From contig JAKIZN010000002.1 of NCBI GenBank assembly GCA_022708005.1, forward strand, positions 1 to 15,956: DNA of 15,956 nucleotides, written 5' to 3'. A model generated the notes under the pieces. It saw only the letters and a program-made list of their open reading frames with translations. It ran no database searches and was not told where the DNA came from. Origin of the DNA: Bacteroidota bacterium (GTDB taxonomy: Bacteria > Bacteroidota > Ignavibacteria > Kapaibacteriales > UBA2268). A program made the position numbers and the translations under genes. Shown here in pieces: positions 1 to 6,194 of this stretch. Each line of letters begins with the position of its first letter. Position 1 is the first letter of the stretch.

Positions 1-142
1 AATCTCCGATTATTCATTACTACAAACATTTGAACCCTTTGGGTTCATTACAATTTGGTTTTAAGATGTCCTACACCTCGAAGGTGTAGGACATCTGGAG
101 AACAGCGGATAGACAATCAGATAGCGCTTCTAATGAATTGTT
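1..142 (+). repeat. Interspersed hairpin repeat, copy R1 (5' end may lie outside window)
   Basis: Positions 6-112 align without gaps to 10957-11063 (copy R4) with only 5 differences in 107 bases, all transitions. The copy holds two hairpins: GAACCC-ttt-GGGTTC at 32-46, and a perfect 15-bp stem with arm AGATGTCCTACACCT and loop CGA at 64-96. A conserved tail follows (ggagaacagcggatag, then a cttctaatgaatt-type end near 128-140). In R4 the similarity is preceded by more hairpins, so this copy probably continues upstream of base 1. It is non-coding; its function is unknown. Confidence 0.85.
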
Positions 143-338
143 TTTGTATTAATCTTGCATAATTTTTGTAATATAATCATATATTTATTACAATATATTC
201 TAAAATATTCGTTAATTTCATACGGCTCAATTTAACTAGTGGAAAGTTGATTGGCAATATTTTTAATTTTTGCCGAATTATTCTTGACGCTAAGTTGTAA
301 AGAATAGGTTGATTTGCCATTAATTCCATAGTTTGGAA
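143..338. other. AT-rich leader upstream of the hybrid kinase gene, no clear signal
   Basis: No open reading frame and no strong promoter were seen. The nearest match to a Bacteroidota-type promoter is TTG at 284-286, 22 nt, then TTGATTTG at 309-316, which lacks the invariant A of TAnnTTTG. A weak hairpin (GGCAA/TTGCC arms, 253-274) is present. Nothing else can be supported. Confidence 0.4.
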
Positions 339-1448
339 ATGAAAAAAATTCTCGTTATAGACGATGCTGATTTTATTTTAGAAAGCACTGCGGCGCTGTT
401 GAAGTTTGAAGGTTATGAAGTATTTACTGCTTCTGATGGAGCGCTAGGTGTAAAAGCTGCGTACCAAGTCAAGCCAGATTTGGTGCTTTGCGATATATCA
501 ATGCCAGAAATGGACGGCTATGAGGTATTGACTAATTTAAGAGCAAGCAAAGAGATGGCAACTGTCCCCTTTATCTTTTTAACTGCCTTTACGGAAAAAC
601 AAAATATGCGTACAGGTATGGAAAAGGGTGCAGACGACTATTTAATTAAGCCTTACACTCGCGAAGAATTAATAGCGGCTATTGAAGCTCAATGGAAAAA
701 GCATAAAAATATTGAGCAGCGAGTGCAAGAAAAGGTAGAAGAAGTCGGCAAGAGTATTAATTATGCTTTGCCTCACGAATTTAGAACAGTGCTAAATCAA
801 GTAGTTGGCTCTGCTAGATATTTGGGGCATAACGCCAAAGATGTTGAGCCAGAAGAAATTATCGAATTAGCCGACGACATAGTAAGTTCTACCAAAAGAT
901 TGATGAGAATTACAGAGAATTTTTTGGTGTATATACGAATTGAATCGCTTGCCGCTAACCAAGATAAAAGGCGACAGTTGCGACAAGCTCGAACAGATGA
1001 ACCCGCGGCTATGCTTGTTGATGTTGCCACCATGATAGCTTCAAAGTTTGAGCGATATGAAGATATAGATATTGTCGGCACGGTAGAAGATATTTCAATT
1101 GAGATGTCTTCTGATAGCTTCCATAAAATCATTGACGAGTTGCTTGATAACGCATTTAAATTTTCGGAAGTGGGCACAAAAGTTACGCTTGAAGTAGGAT
1201 ACGATGACCGCAAGCTATCACTTTCAATTCACGATCAAGGGCGTGGCATGAGCGCCGACCAAATAGCAAATATTGGAGCTTATCGCCAATTCGAGAGACA
1301 AATGTATGAACAGCAGGGCGTTGGGCTTGGTTTAGTGATAGCCAAGCGGCTTATTGAGCTGCACGATGGCGATTTTGAAATTGTCAGCGAGGACGGCAAC
1401 GGCACTACTGTTACGTTTACTATACCTGCTGTGAGTTATCAGCCCTAA
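339..1448 (+). CDS. Hybrid response regulator-histidine kinase (REC-HisKA-HATPase)
   Basis: This is a cytoplasmic two-component protein with no membrane segment or signal peptide. An N-terminal receiver domain (about residues 1-120) has the acidic pair D8/D9, phospho-acceptor D52, T82 and K104. A linker helix leads to a HisKA dimerisation helix with H146 in HEFRT, where the usual Pro after RT is Val. The HATPase domain follows, with N-box DNAFKFS (N271), G1 DQGRG (299-303) and G2 GVGLGL (327-332). It probably receives phosphate from, or senses alongside, a partner kinase and passes it on; the partner and output are not in the window. The ATG at 339 is preferred over an in-frame TTG at 333, because the protein then begins MKKILVIDD, as is usual for receivers. 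The gene stands alone, with repeats R1 upstream and R2 downstream. The family is certain; the pathway is unknown. Confidence 0.92.
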   Translation: MKKILVIDDADFILESTAALLKFEGYEVFTASDGALGVKAAYQVKPDLVLCDISMPEMDGYEVLTNLRASKEMATVPFIFLTAFTEKQNMRTGMEKGADDYLIKPYTREELIAAIEAQWKKHKNIEQRVQEKVEEVGKSINYALPHEFRTVLNQVVGSARYLGHNAKDVEPEEIIELADDIVSSTKRLMRITENFLVYIRIESLAANQDKRRQLRQARTDEPAAMLVDVATMIASKFERYEDIDIVGTVEDISIEMSSDSFHKIIDELLDNAFKFSEVGTKVTLEVGYDDRKLSLSIHDQGRGMSADQIANIGAYRQFERQMYEQQGVGLGLVIAKRLIELHDGDFEIVSEDGNGTTVTFTIPAVSYQP

Positions 1449-1452
1449 TGTT

Positions 1453-1477
1453 ATAAACCAAATAATGCATTGGAAGC
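1453..1477 (-). repeat. Inverted fragment of the hairpin-repeat tail
   Basis: Read on the minus strand this gives gcttccaatgcattatttgg, close to the tail of copy R4 (gcttctaatgcattatttggg, 11074-11094) and, less closely, to the R2 tail (1578-1600). It starts 4 bases after the kinase stop codon. With the R2 tail it forms imperfect terminal inverted repeats (19 of 24 matching) around 1453-1603. Confidence 0.6.
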
Positions 1478-1507
1478 TCTAACTGAATGCGTATCTGTAA
1501 GGAAATG

Positions 1508-1603
1508 TTAGGCTTTAAGATGTCCTACACCTCGAAGGTGTAGGACATCTGGAAAACAGCTAATAGACAATGTAAAAGTTCCTAATGAATTATTTGGGTT
1601 AAA
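1508..1603 (+). repeat. Interspersed hairpin repeat, copy R2
   Basis: Holds the same perfect 15-bp stem with CGA loop as R1 (1518-1550), then ggaaaacagc and the tail cctaatgaattatttgggtt (1581-1600). The upstream GAACCC/GGGTTC hairpin of R1 and R4 is absent. It lies between the convergent ends of the kinase gene and the AlbA-type gene, so the hairpin could also stop transcription, although no U-tract follows it. Confidence 0.85.
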
Positions 1604-1690
1604 GGATTAACAAGATTATTTTGCCTACTGCTCAATTTATTCCTTTCTTATCACGATAATCCTTTAATCTTAAAAATCGTGTTCAAAACA
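1599..1690. repeat. Second repeat family (element B), copy 1
   Basis: The stretch from caagattatttt (1611) through ctttcttatc to gataatc (1655-1661) aligns with 10750-10797. Flanking arms AAAGGATTA (1601-1609) and TAATCCTTT (1657-1665) are complementary, giving a 9-bp inverted repeat around a pyrimidine-rich centre. It abuts the stop codon of the AlbA-type gene and follows R2 directly. Similar agg-att/aatcct repeats are common in Bacteroidota intergenic DNA, as I recall. No coding capacity. Confidence 0.65.
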
Positions 1691-1691
1691 A

Positions 1692-3038
1692 TTATGATCT
1701 GTTGCGAACTTGGCGACCCTTTCGAGTTAAATAATAACGCTGATTTTTGCTAGTGGGCTTATCTGGGAGTGATAGCGAAATGTAACCTGCTTGCACGGCT
1801 GGCTGTAAGTAATTGGATAAAAAGGTTGGTCTATGCTTTATGCCCACGGCGTTCATTAGCTCGCTTCGGCTATATCTGCCGTCGCCCATCGCTAAAATCA
1901 AAGATAAAACTTGTTCGGTATCTTGTTCGGTATCTTGTTCGGTATCTTGTTCGGTTCTGCTTTCTATTTTTGACGACGGCAACGTTACTCTTAGGTAATT
2001 TTCAGAGAACTGGAAGTTATCTTGATTATAGGCTTGTAAAATTCTTGGTATGCCAGAACCTAGTTGCTCTGCCAATCCTAAGTCTTTGAATATACGCATC
2101 AACTCTTTATTTCTAGGGATAGAATATCCTTCAAAGAACTCCTTCTGCGACAAGCCCTCTGGCAAGCTGCCATACGATGTAATTTCCAAGCGGTCGTCGA
2201 ATATCTCAAATTTCGGAGCAACCTCTTTAGTATAGTCGTTGTGTACAAAAGCATTGATAACAGCCTCTCTCAGAGCGACAGCATCCCATAGCCGCTGTTC
2301 TTTTCGTGTCTTAGGCGTTATTTGAGTTAGTGTTTTGTTCTCTAAATTTAATTTGTCCAGCACTTGGTACGTCGATTTCACTATAGATTCATACCCGTAC
2401 TCGTTACTTTCAGATAAAACTATTCGATCCAACCCTTTGTAACGGGCTACTTTCACAGAAATATTATTTACGTCATTCATCAGATAAGCCGCGTAATTAA
2501 AGCGTCCCTCATCAGTTTCTAACTCTAAATTACGGGCAAATTGTTCGTTTAGCGTTTTGCCAAGCGACTGATAATAAATGTGTAGCTGCTGAAACCGCAG
2601 GTTTTGTTTGGGCGATTCCATATTCCGTATAGAGTTCCGAATGCGCCTACTAAAAAGTTGCTCTATTTGCCGAGTAGACATAGGCTCAGAAGCACTCCCT
2701 ATGCGAACAAACGCGCCTTTTCCCGATAAGCCATACTTCTTGATATAATAGGGCTTTTCGTAGCCTCCAGCCACAATGAGTTTAATGATTTCATTATTTT
2801 CTTTTTTCTCTACAACCACATCGAAAAGTCCCAGACAAGATGGTAAGATGTTGTTCTTCAAACGATCCTTAAGCAACAATTGGTCGTTATCAATATCTTC
2901 TAATCCAACGACATTACCGCGTTTGTCGATGCCGATATATATTACGCCCCCTTCGTTGGAGTTCAGAAACGCCACCACTTCTTTCTCTAATTCAGGGGTT
3001 ATCTTTTGTTTATATTCTATGTGTTTATTTTCTGACAT
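1692..3038 (-). CDS. AlbA_2/Schlafen-type putative DNA-binding ATPase regulator
   Basis: The 448-residue protein has three parts. An AlbA_2 (Schlafen) domain covers about residues 5-125 (HIEYKQ, then AFLNSNEGGVIYIGID). A RecG-like/HATPase_c_4 region covers about 245-355, with REAVINAFVHNDY (258-269) and EQLGSGIPRI (324-333). A C-terminal winged-helix-like segment covers about 378-445. Between the last two lies a TEQD tandem linker (362-376). This family is often labelled transcriptional regulator or, misleadingly, ATP-dependent DNA helicase; no helicase motifs are seen. Its role is probably nucleic-acid binding with regulation, but its targets are unknown. The ATG at 3038 gives a full-length AlbA domain; no Shine-Dalgarno precedes it. 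It is monocistronic, with repeats at both ends (R2 and element B on the 3' side, R3 on the 5' side), which suggests acquisition or exchange as a unit. Some relatives sit near defence or toxin genes, but none is visible here. Confidence 0.88.
   Translation of the reverse strand: MSENKHIEYKQKITPELEKEVVAFLNSNEGGVIYIGIDKRGNVVGLEDIDNDQLLLKDRLKNNILPSCLGLFDVVVEKKENNEIIKLIVAGGYEKPYYIKKYGLSGKGAFVRIGSASEPMSTRQIEQLFSRRIRNSIRNMESPKQNLRFQQLHIYYQSLGKTLNEQFARNLELETDEGRFNYAAYLMNDVNNISVKVARYKGLDRIVLSESNEYGYESIVKSTYQVLDKLNLENKTLTQITPKTRKEQRLWDAVALREAVINAFVHNDYTKEVAPKFEIFDDRLEITSYGSLPEGLSQKEFFEGYSIPRNKELMRIFKDLGLAEQLGSGIPRILQAYNQDNFQFSENYLRVTLPSSKIESRTEQDTEQDTEQDTEQVLSLILAMGDGRYSRSELMNAVGIKHRPTFLSNYLQPAVQAGYISLSLPDKPTSKNQRYYLTRKGRQVRNRS
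1909..1954 (-). repeat. 12-bp in-frame tandem repeat coding TEQD linker
   Basis: Nearly four copies of tcttgttcggta (plus strand) are in register with codons, giving TEQDTEQDTEQDTEQ between the ATPase-like region and the C-terminal winged helix. The unit length is a multiple of three, so copy number can change by replication slippage without a frameshift and only alter linker length. Confidence 0.95.
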
Positions 3039-3146
3039 CGCTTATTGAGTTAGCGCCGCATTAGTCTGCAAATTTTGCCACATCAATTGTTCTGACGAAT
3101 AAGTGCGGTAATATTATTTTATTGCTATTCAACAACAGCCCCCACT

Positions 3147-3253
3147 CAGACTGTAAAAATAGATGTCCTACACCTCGAAGGTGTAGCCCATCTGGAAAAT
3201 AGCCAATAGCCAATAGCCAATTGGGAAGTTCCTATTGAATTATTTGGGTTAAA
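3147..3253 (+). repeat. Interspersed hairpin repeat, copy R3 (diverged)
   Basis: The hairpin at 3161-3193 has the conserved left arm AGATGTCCTACACCT, but the right arm carries CC in place of GA, leaving two unpaired positions. The tail differs by a 7-bp triplication (atagcca, 3193-3217) before cctattgaattatttgggtt (3231-3250). The left flank (cagactgtaaaaatagatg, 3147-3165) matches the end of element B at 10822-10840 rather than the left flank of R1, R2 or R4, so modules have been rejoined here. Confidence 0.8.
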
Positions 3254-3302
3254 TATTATACAAGCTGAATTTCTATCTTGTTCGGCTGCTAATATTTTTC
3301 AT

Positions 3303-3333
3303 ATTGATTTATCAGCAAATAACATTAAATTTG
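3303..3333 (+). promoter_or_regulatory. Bacteroidota-type promoter of the glycosyltransferase-PAP2 unit
   Basis: ATTG at 3303-3306, 19 nt, then TAAATTTG at 3326-3333. This fits the Bacteroidota primary-sigma pattern TTTG-N19-21-TAnnTTTG. Transcription would start near 3340, upstream of ATG 3364, which excludes the in-frame TTG at 3304 as the start codon. Confidence 0.65.
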
Positions 3334-3358
3334 TATTTTTATGACTATTTATTTGCTG
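3313..3358. promoter_or_regulatory. Inverted repeat around the -7 box, possible operator
   Basis: CAGCAAATAA (3313-3322) and its exact complement TTATTTGCTG (3349-3358) are separated by 26 nt. They flank the TAAATTTG box and end 5 nt before the ATG. The left arm lies upstream of the predicted transcript, so pairing would have to be at DNA level, as for a repressor site. No regulator is identified. Confidence 0.4.
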
Positions 3359-3363
3359 GGAAT

Positions 3364-4311
3364 ATGAAAATTAGCGGTTTTTCCTTTCTGCGAAACGGTA
3401 GCAAATTATACTATCCTGTGAAAGAATCAATCGAATCGATGCTTTCGCTATGCGATGAGGTTTATGTTGCTATCGGCAAAGGCGACGATGACGACACTTC
3501 CAAAAGCGATATTTTGTCTATTGGTAGCGATAAAATCAAAATTATCGACACCGTTTGGGATGAAAAATATATGAAGCGCGGCGCTATTCATTCAATACAA
3601 ACTGATATTGCAATGAAGGCTTGTTCGGGTGATTGGCTGCTATATTTGCAAGCTGATGAAGTTCTACACGAAGACGATTTGCCCAAAATTCGTAAGCGAT
3701 GCGAAGATTTGCTAAATGATGATAGGGTGGAAGGGCTGCTGTTTGATTATTACCATTTCTGGGGCGATTACAACCATTATCATCGCTCTCACGGCTGGTA
3801 TCAAAATGAGATTCGGATTGTCCGAAATTTACCTAAAATTCATTCTTATCAAAGCGCCCAATCGTTCAGATATTTTGATTATTACGAACACCCACGGCAG
3901 CCCGAGGGCACTCGCAAACTGCGGGTTGCAAAGGTCGATGCACACATTTACCATTATGGCTGGGTGCGACCGCCGCAATTGATGCAAAGCAAAAGCAAAG
4001 CTATAGATTCCAATCACAAAGGGATAGAGAAGGCAAACGAAATTTATAGCAAGCGCCCCAAAGAGTTTGATTATGGACCTTTAAATAAAATTGCGACTTT
4101 TCAAGGCTCGCACCCAGCAGTGATGAGCGGAATGATAGCAAAGATGAATTGGAAAGATAAATTACAATATAGCGGAAAGCCGTCCAAAGATAGATTGCCA
4201 CACAAGCACGAGCGATTTAAATATCGTGCTGTGAGCTTTATTGAAAATAATTTCTTTGCTGGCAGGCAAATTTCTTCGTTTAAAAATTATGAACTTCTTA
4301 AAGGAGTTTGA
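3364..4311 (+). CDS. Family 2 glycosyltransferase
   Basis: A 315-residue GT-A type glycosyltransferase. The N-terminal beta-alpha region starts MKISGFSFLRNGSKLYYPV, and the metal/nucleotide-sugar DxD-like motif is QADE (96-99) after SGDWLLYL. A later conserved block, GWYQNEIRIVRNLPKIHSY, with HIYHYGWVR further on, matches a GT2 subgroup I recall from Bacteroidota. No transmembrane helix is seen, so it is probably cytoplasmic or peripheral at the membrane. Sugar donor and acceptor cannot be deduced. The ATG at 3364 is chosen because the upstream in-frame TTG (3304) lies inside the predicted promoter and the family begins at MKISGF. The gene leads a two-gene unit: its stop codon is 4 nt before the PAP2-family gene, suggesting that both work on one lipid-linked glycan or glycolipid (inference). 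Confidence 0.9.
   Translation: MKISGFSFLRNGSKLYYPVKESIESMLSLCDEVYVAIGKGDDDDTSKSDILSIGSDKIKIIDTVWDEKYMKRGAIHSIQTDIAMKACSGDWLLYLQADEVLHEDDLPKIRKRCEDLLNDDRVEGLLFDYYHFWGDYNHYHRSHGWYQNEIRIVRNLPKIHSYQSAQSFRYFDYYEHPRQPEGTRKLRVAKVDAHIYHYGWVRPPQLMQSKSKAIDSNHKGIEKANEIYSKRPKEFDYGPLNKIATFQGSHPAVMSGMIAKMNWKDKLQYSGKPSKDRLPHKHERFKYRAVSFIENNFFAGRQISSFKNYELLKGV
4301..4306 (+). promoter_or_regulatory. Shine-Dalgarno AAGGAG fixing a TTG start
   Basis: AAGGAG lies inside the last codons of the glycosyltransferase gene, 9 nt before TTG 4316. It is the clearest ribosome-binding site in the window and supports that non-ATG start over the next in-frame TTG (4331). Confidence 0.75.
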
Positions 4312-4315
4312 TTAA

Positions 4316-5254
4316 TTGGGCAGCGGTGCATTGAAAAAAATAATTGCGAAGTTAAATACAGTAGAAATATACACAGTAAGCGTGTTCTTGCTTTACGTGC
4401 TGCTGGCTGTGTCGTTGATTGGCAAGGGCATAGGCTCGCTTTATTTGATATTGGTATATTCTGGAATAATAGCGACGGTATTCCTTGTCGCCAAATACTC
4501 CAAGCCGGCTGATAGTCCGAACTTTTTGCGAAAGTTCTATCTTCTGGCATTCGTATATCTTGTATATGATAACGTGCATATATTTATCCCGCATATTAAC
4601 CCATTGATGTTCGACGACTTACTTGCAAAAATTGATAGGGCAATGTTTGGCTGCAATCCAACGGAATGGATATACCAATTTGCTAACCCTTGGCTCACAG
4701 AAATTTTGCAGTTTTGCTATGTAACATTCTTTTTCTTGCCGATTATTCATGGAATTGAGTTGCATATCAGAAAGAAGGACGATGATTTTGCCGTGCTTTT
4801 CAGGCAAATTGTATTCGGATTTTATGTGTCATATCTGCTTTATTTTATTTTGCCCGCAGTCGGACCGAGATTTAGTTTGCACGACTTTTTCGCGATTTCT
4901 AACGAATTGCCCGGGGTATGCTTAACGGAATATTTTAGAAATTTCATCAATTCTGGTGGCGGAATAGCCGCAGATATGTTGAATCCAGCCGCGTATGCTA
5001 ATCGCGATTGCATGCCGAGCGGACATACTATGATGACAATTATGAATATTTGGCTAGCGTTTAAATTTAAGTCAAAGCTTAGATATGTATTCTTAATTAT
5101 TGGCACTGGGCTAATAATATCAACGGTTTACCTTCGTTACCATTATGTTATTGATTTAATCGCTGGGGCAGCTTGTGCTGTTTTAGCATTAAAGCTCGAG
5201 CCAAAATTAAACGCTTGGATAGAACGTAAAACTGCATCTATGCGGGCAAATTAG
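4316..5254 (+). CDS. PAP2-superfamily (Aur1-like) membrane phosphatase/phosphotransferase
   Basis: A 312-residue integral membrane protein with about six hydrophobic segments (about 18-36, 41-60, 72-92, 130-148, 163-182, 256-295). PAP2 motifs are present: GPRF (183-186) as a reduced motif 1, PSGHT (234-238) with catalytic H237, and RYHYVID (274-280) with H276 and D280. The spacing and the long N-terminal part resemble the Aur1/inositol-phosphoceramide-synthase-like branch (PAP2_3), whose members move phosphoalcohol head groups between lipids or remove lipid phosphates. The substrate is not known. The TTG start is supported by the AAGGAG upstream. It is translated 4 nt after the glycosyltransferase and is probably co-transcribed from the 3303-3333 promoter. 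Its end is 8 nt from the convergent sua5-like gene. Confidence 0.88.
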   Translation: MGSGALKKIIAKLNTVEIYTVSVFLLYVLLAVSLIGKGIGSLYLILVYSGIIATVFLVAKYSKPADSPNFLRKFYLLAFVYLVYDNVHIFIPHINPLMFDDLLAKIDRAMFGCNPTEWIYQFANPWLTEILQFCYVTFFFLPIIHGIELHIRKKDDDFAVLFRQIVFGFYVSYLLYFILPAVGPRFSLHDFFAISNELPGVCLTEYFRNFINSGGGIAADMLNPAAYANRDCMPSGHTMMTIMNIWLAFKFKSKLRYVFLIIGTGLIISTVYLRYHYVIDLIAGAACAVLALKLEPKLNAWIERKTASMRAN

Positions 5255-5270
5255 CCTTGCTATTATTTGC
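5246..5270. terminator. Hairpin at the convergent gene ends
   Basis: GCAAAT-TAGC / GCTA-TT-ATTTGC forms a 10-bp stem with a 3-nt loop and a 2-nt bulge. It spans the stop codons of the PAP2 gene and the convergent sua5-like gene. There is no U-tract, so a bidirectional terminator is only a suggestion. Confidence 0.35.
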
Positions 5271-6192
5271 GTGCGGCGGCTTCTATTCTTTCTGCTAATA
5301 AAGGAATCGCAAGTGATTTTTCGTCGGCGTAAATAACTATCATATCTGCGTCGGAGCTATCGCCAAGCCTTAAATTTTCGTAAAAAGTATCGAGACTTAA
5401 ACTCCTGCAATTGCTATTTGCAATTTCAACATTAGATATGATAAAAAGCTTATTTTTTTGAGCCGATAAGCTGGCAAGTTCGGCTAAATCAGTAACAATC
5501 GCAACATCTTTGCTGGGTGAATAGTGTTTGCGTTTGTATAGCGTTTCCTGCGATAGAACTTCGCCTTTAAGCACTTCTTCGAGTTGCTCTTTGCTAATGG
5601 CACCGCTTCTTAAAATTATTGGCAATTCACCCGTTAAGCTCACAATCGTAGATTCATACTTGTATTTGCACTCTCCGCCATCGAGAACCCCAGCTATTTT
5701 TCCTGCAAGGTCTTCCATAACAAAACTTGCGTTTATCGGCGACGGTTTGCCCGATATGTTGGCAGAAGTGGCAGCAAGCGGAGTGCCATAGCTTGATATT
5801 AGTGCTTCACAATTTTTTTCATCTGGAAAGCGGATGCCCAAAGTACCGCTATTTGCAGTAACAACGCTTGGTATCTCGGGCTTCGCAAATAGTATGATGC
5901 TAAGCGGACCGGGCAAAAATTTTTCTGCCAGCGAGTAAAATTGCTTTGGGATATTATCGCATAATTTTTCAACTTGCGATAAGTCAGAAATATGGGCAGT
6001 GAGCGGGCTTTCCGCAGGTCTATTTTTTGCAACAAAGATTTTCTTGCAGGCTTGGGCGTTGAAAATATCGGCGCCCAAGCCATAAACTGTTTCGGTTGGA
6101 AATGCGAGTATATCGCCTTGTCGGAGTAAATTGCACATCTCCGCTAAATTTTTTTCGCGATCGCGATATAAACTAAATACCTTTGTATTCAC
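5263..6192 (-). CDS. L-threonylcarbamoyladenylate synthase, Sua5/YrdC family
   Basis: Makes threonylcarbamoyl-AMP from threonine, bicarbonate and ATP, the first step of t6A37 modification of ANN-decoding tRNAs in the cytoplasm. The YrdC domain (about residues 12-200) shows PTETVYGLGAD (32-42), the KNRP nucleotide loop, SANISGKPSP and STIVSLTG followed by ILRSGAIS. A linker with KHYSP (about 222) leads to a short Sua5-type C-terminal domain. At 309 residues it is a little shorter than typical Sua5 (about 340). The start is GTG at 6192, 2 nt after the aspS stop; it gives the usual N-terminal extension ahead of the YrdC domain, while the next Met would cut it. Translation is probably coupled to aspS in one operon. 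TsaB, TsaD and TsaE are not in the window. Confidence 0.93.
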   Translation of the reverse strand: MNTKVFSLYRDREKNLAEMCNLLRQGDILAFPTETVYGLGADIFNAQACKKIFVAKNRPAESPLTAHISDLSQVEKLCDNIPKQFYSLAEKFLPGPLSIILFAKPEIPSVVTANSGTLGIRFPDEKNCEALISSYGTPLAATSANISGKPSPINASFVMEDLAGKIAGVLDGGECKYKYESTIVSLTGELPIILRSGAISKEQLEEVLKGEVLSQETLYKRKHYSPSKDVAIVTDLAELASLSAQKNKLFIISNVEIANSNCRSLSLDTFYENLRLGDSSDADMIVIYADEKSLAIPLLAERIEAAARK

Positions 6193-6194
6193 AA

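Noticed and set aside
797..1213. Minus-strand open frame of 138 codons inside the hybrid kinase gene
   Set aside because: It is antisense to a well-conserved kinase, shows no known domain and has no start signal; a shadow of codon bias. Other overlapping frames (for example 12033-12461) were dropped for the same reason.
1508..1514. GTTAGGC, matching the GTTRRRY core of integron attC sites, next to R2
   Set aside because: The other copies lack it, no matching RYYYAAC end is present, the genes are not all in one orientation, and no integrase is visible.
1692..3038. AlbA/Schlafen gene as a new anti-phage defence system
   Set aside because: Single gene, no nuclease, toxin or helicase motif, and no defence neighbours in the window. 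The repeats suggest mobility but not a defence role.
3274..3285. tatcttgttcgg, identical to one unit of the 12-bp repeat in the AlbA gene
   Set aside because: A single 12-base match about 1.3 kb away, outside any gene, is compatible with chance.
3304..3363. Longer N-terminus of the glycosyltransferase from TTG 3304
   Set aside because: That TTG forms the -33 promoter box, and the extra 20 residues do not belong to the family.
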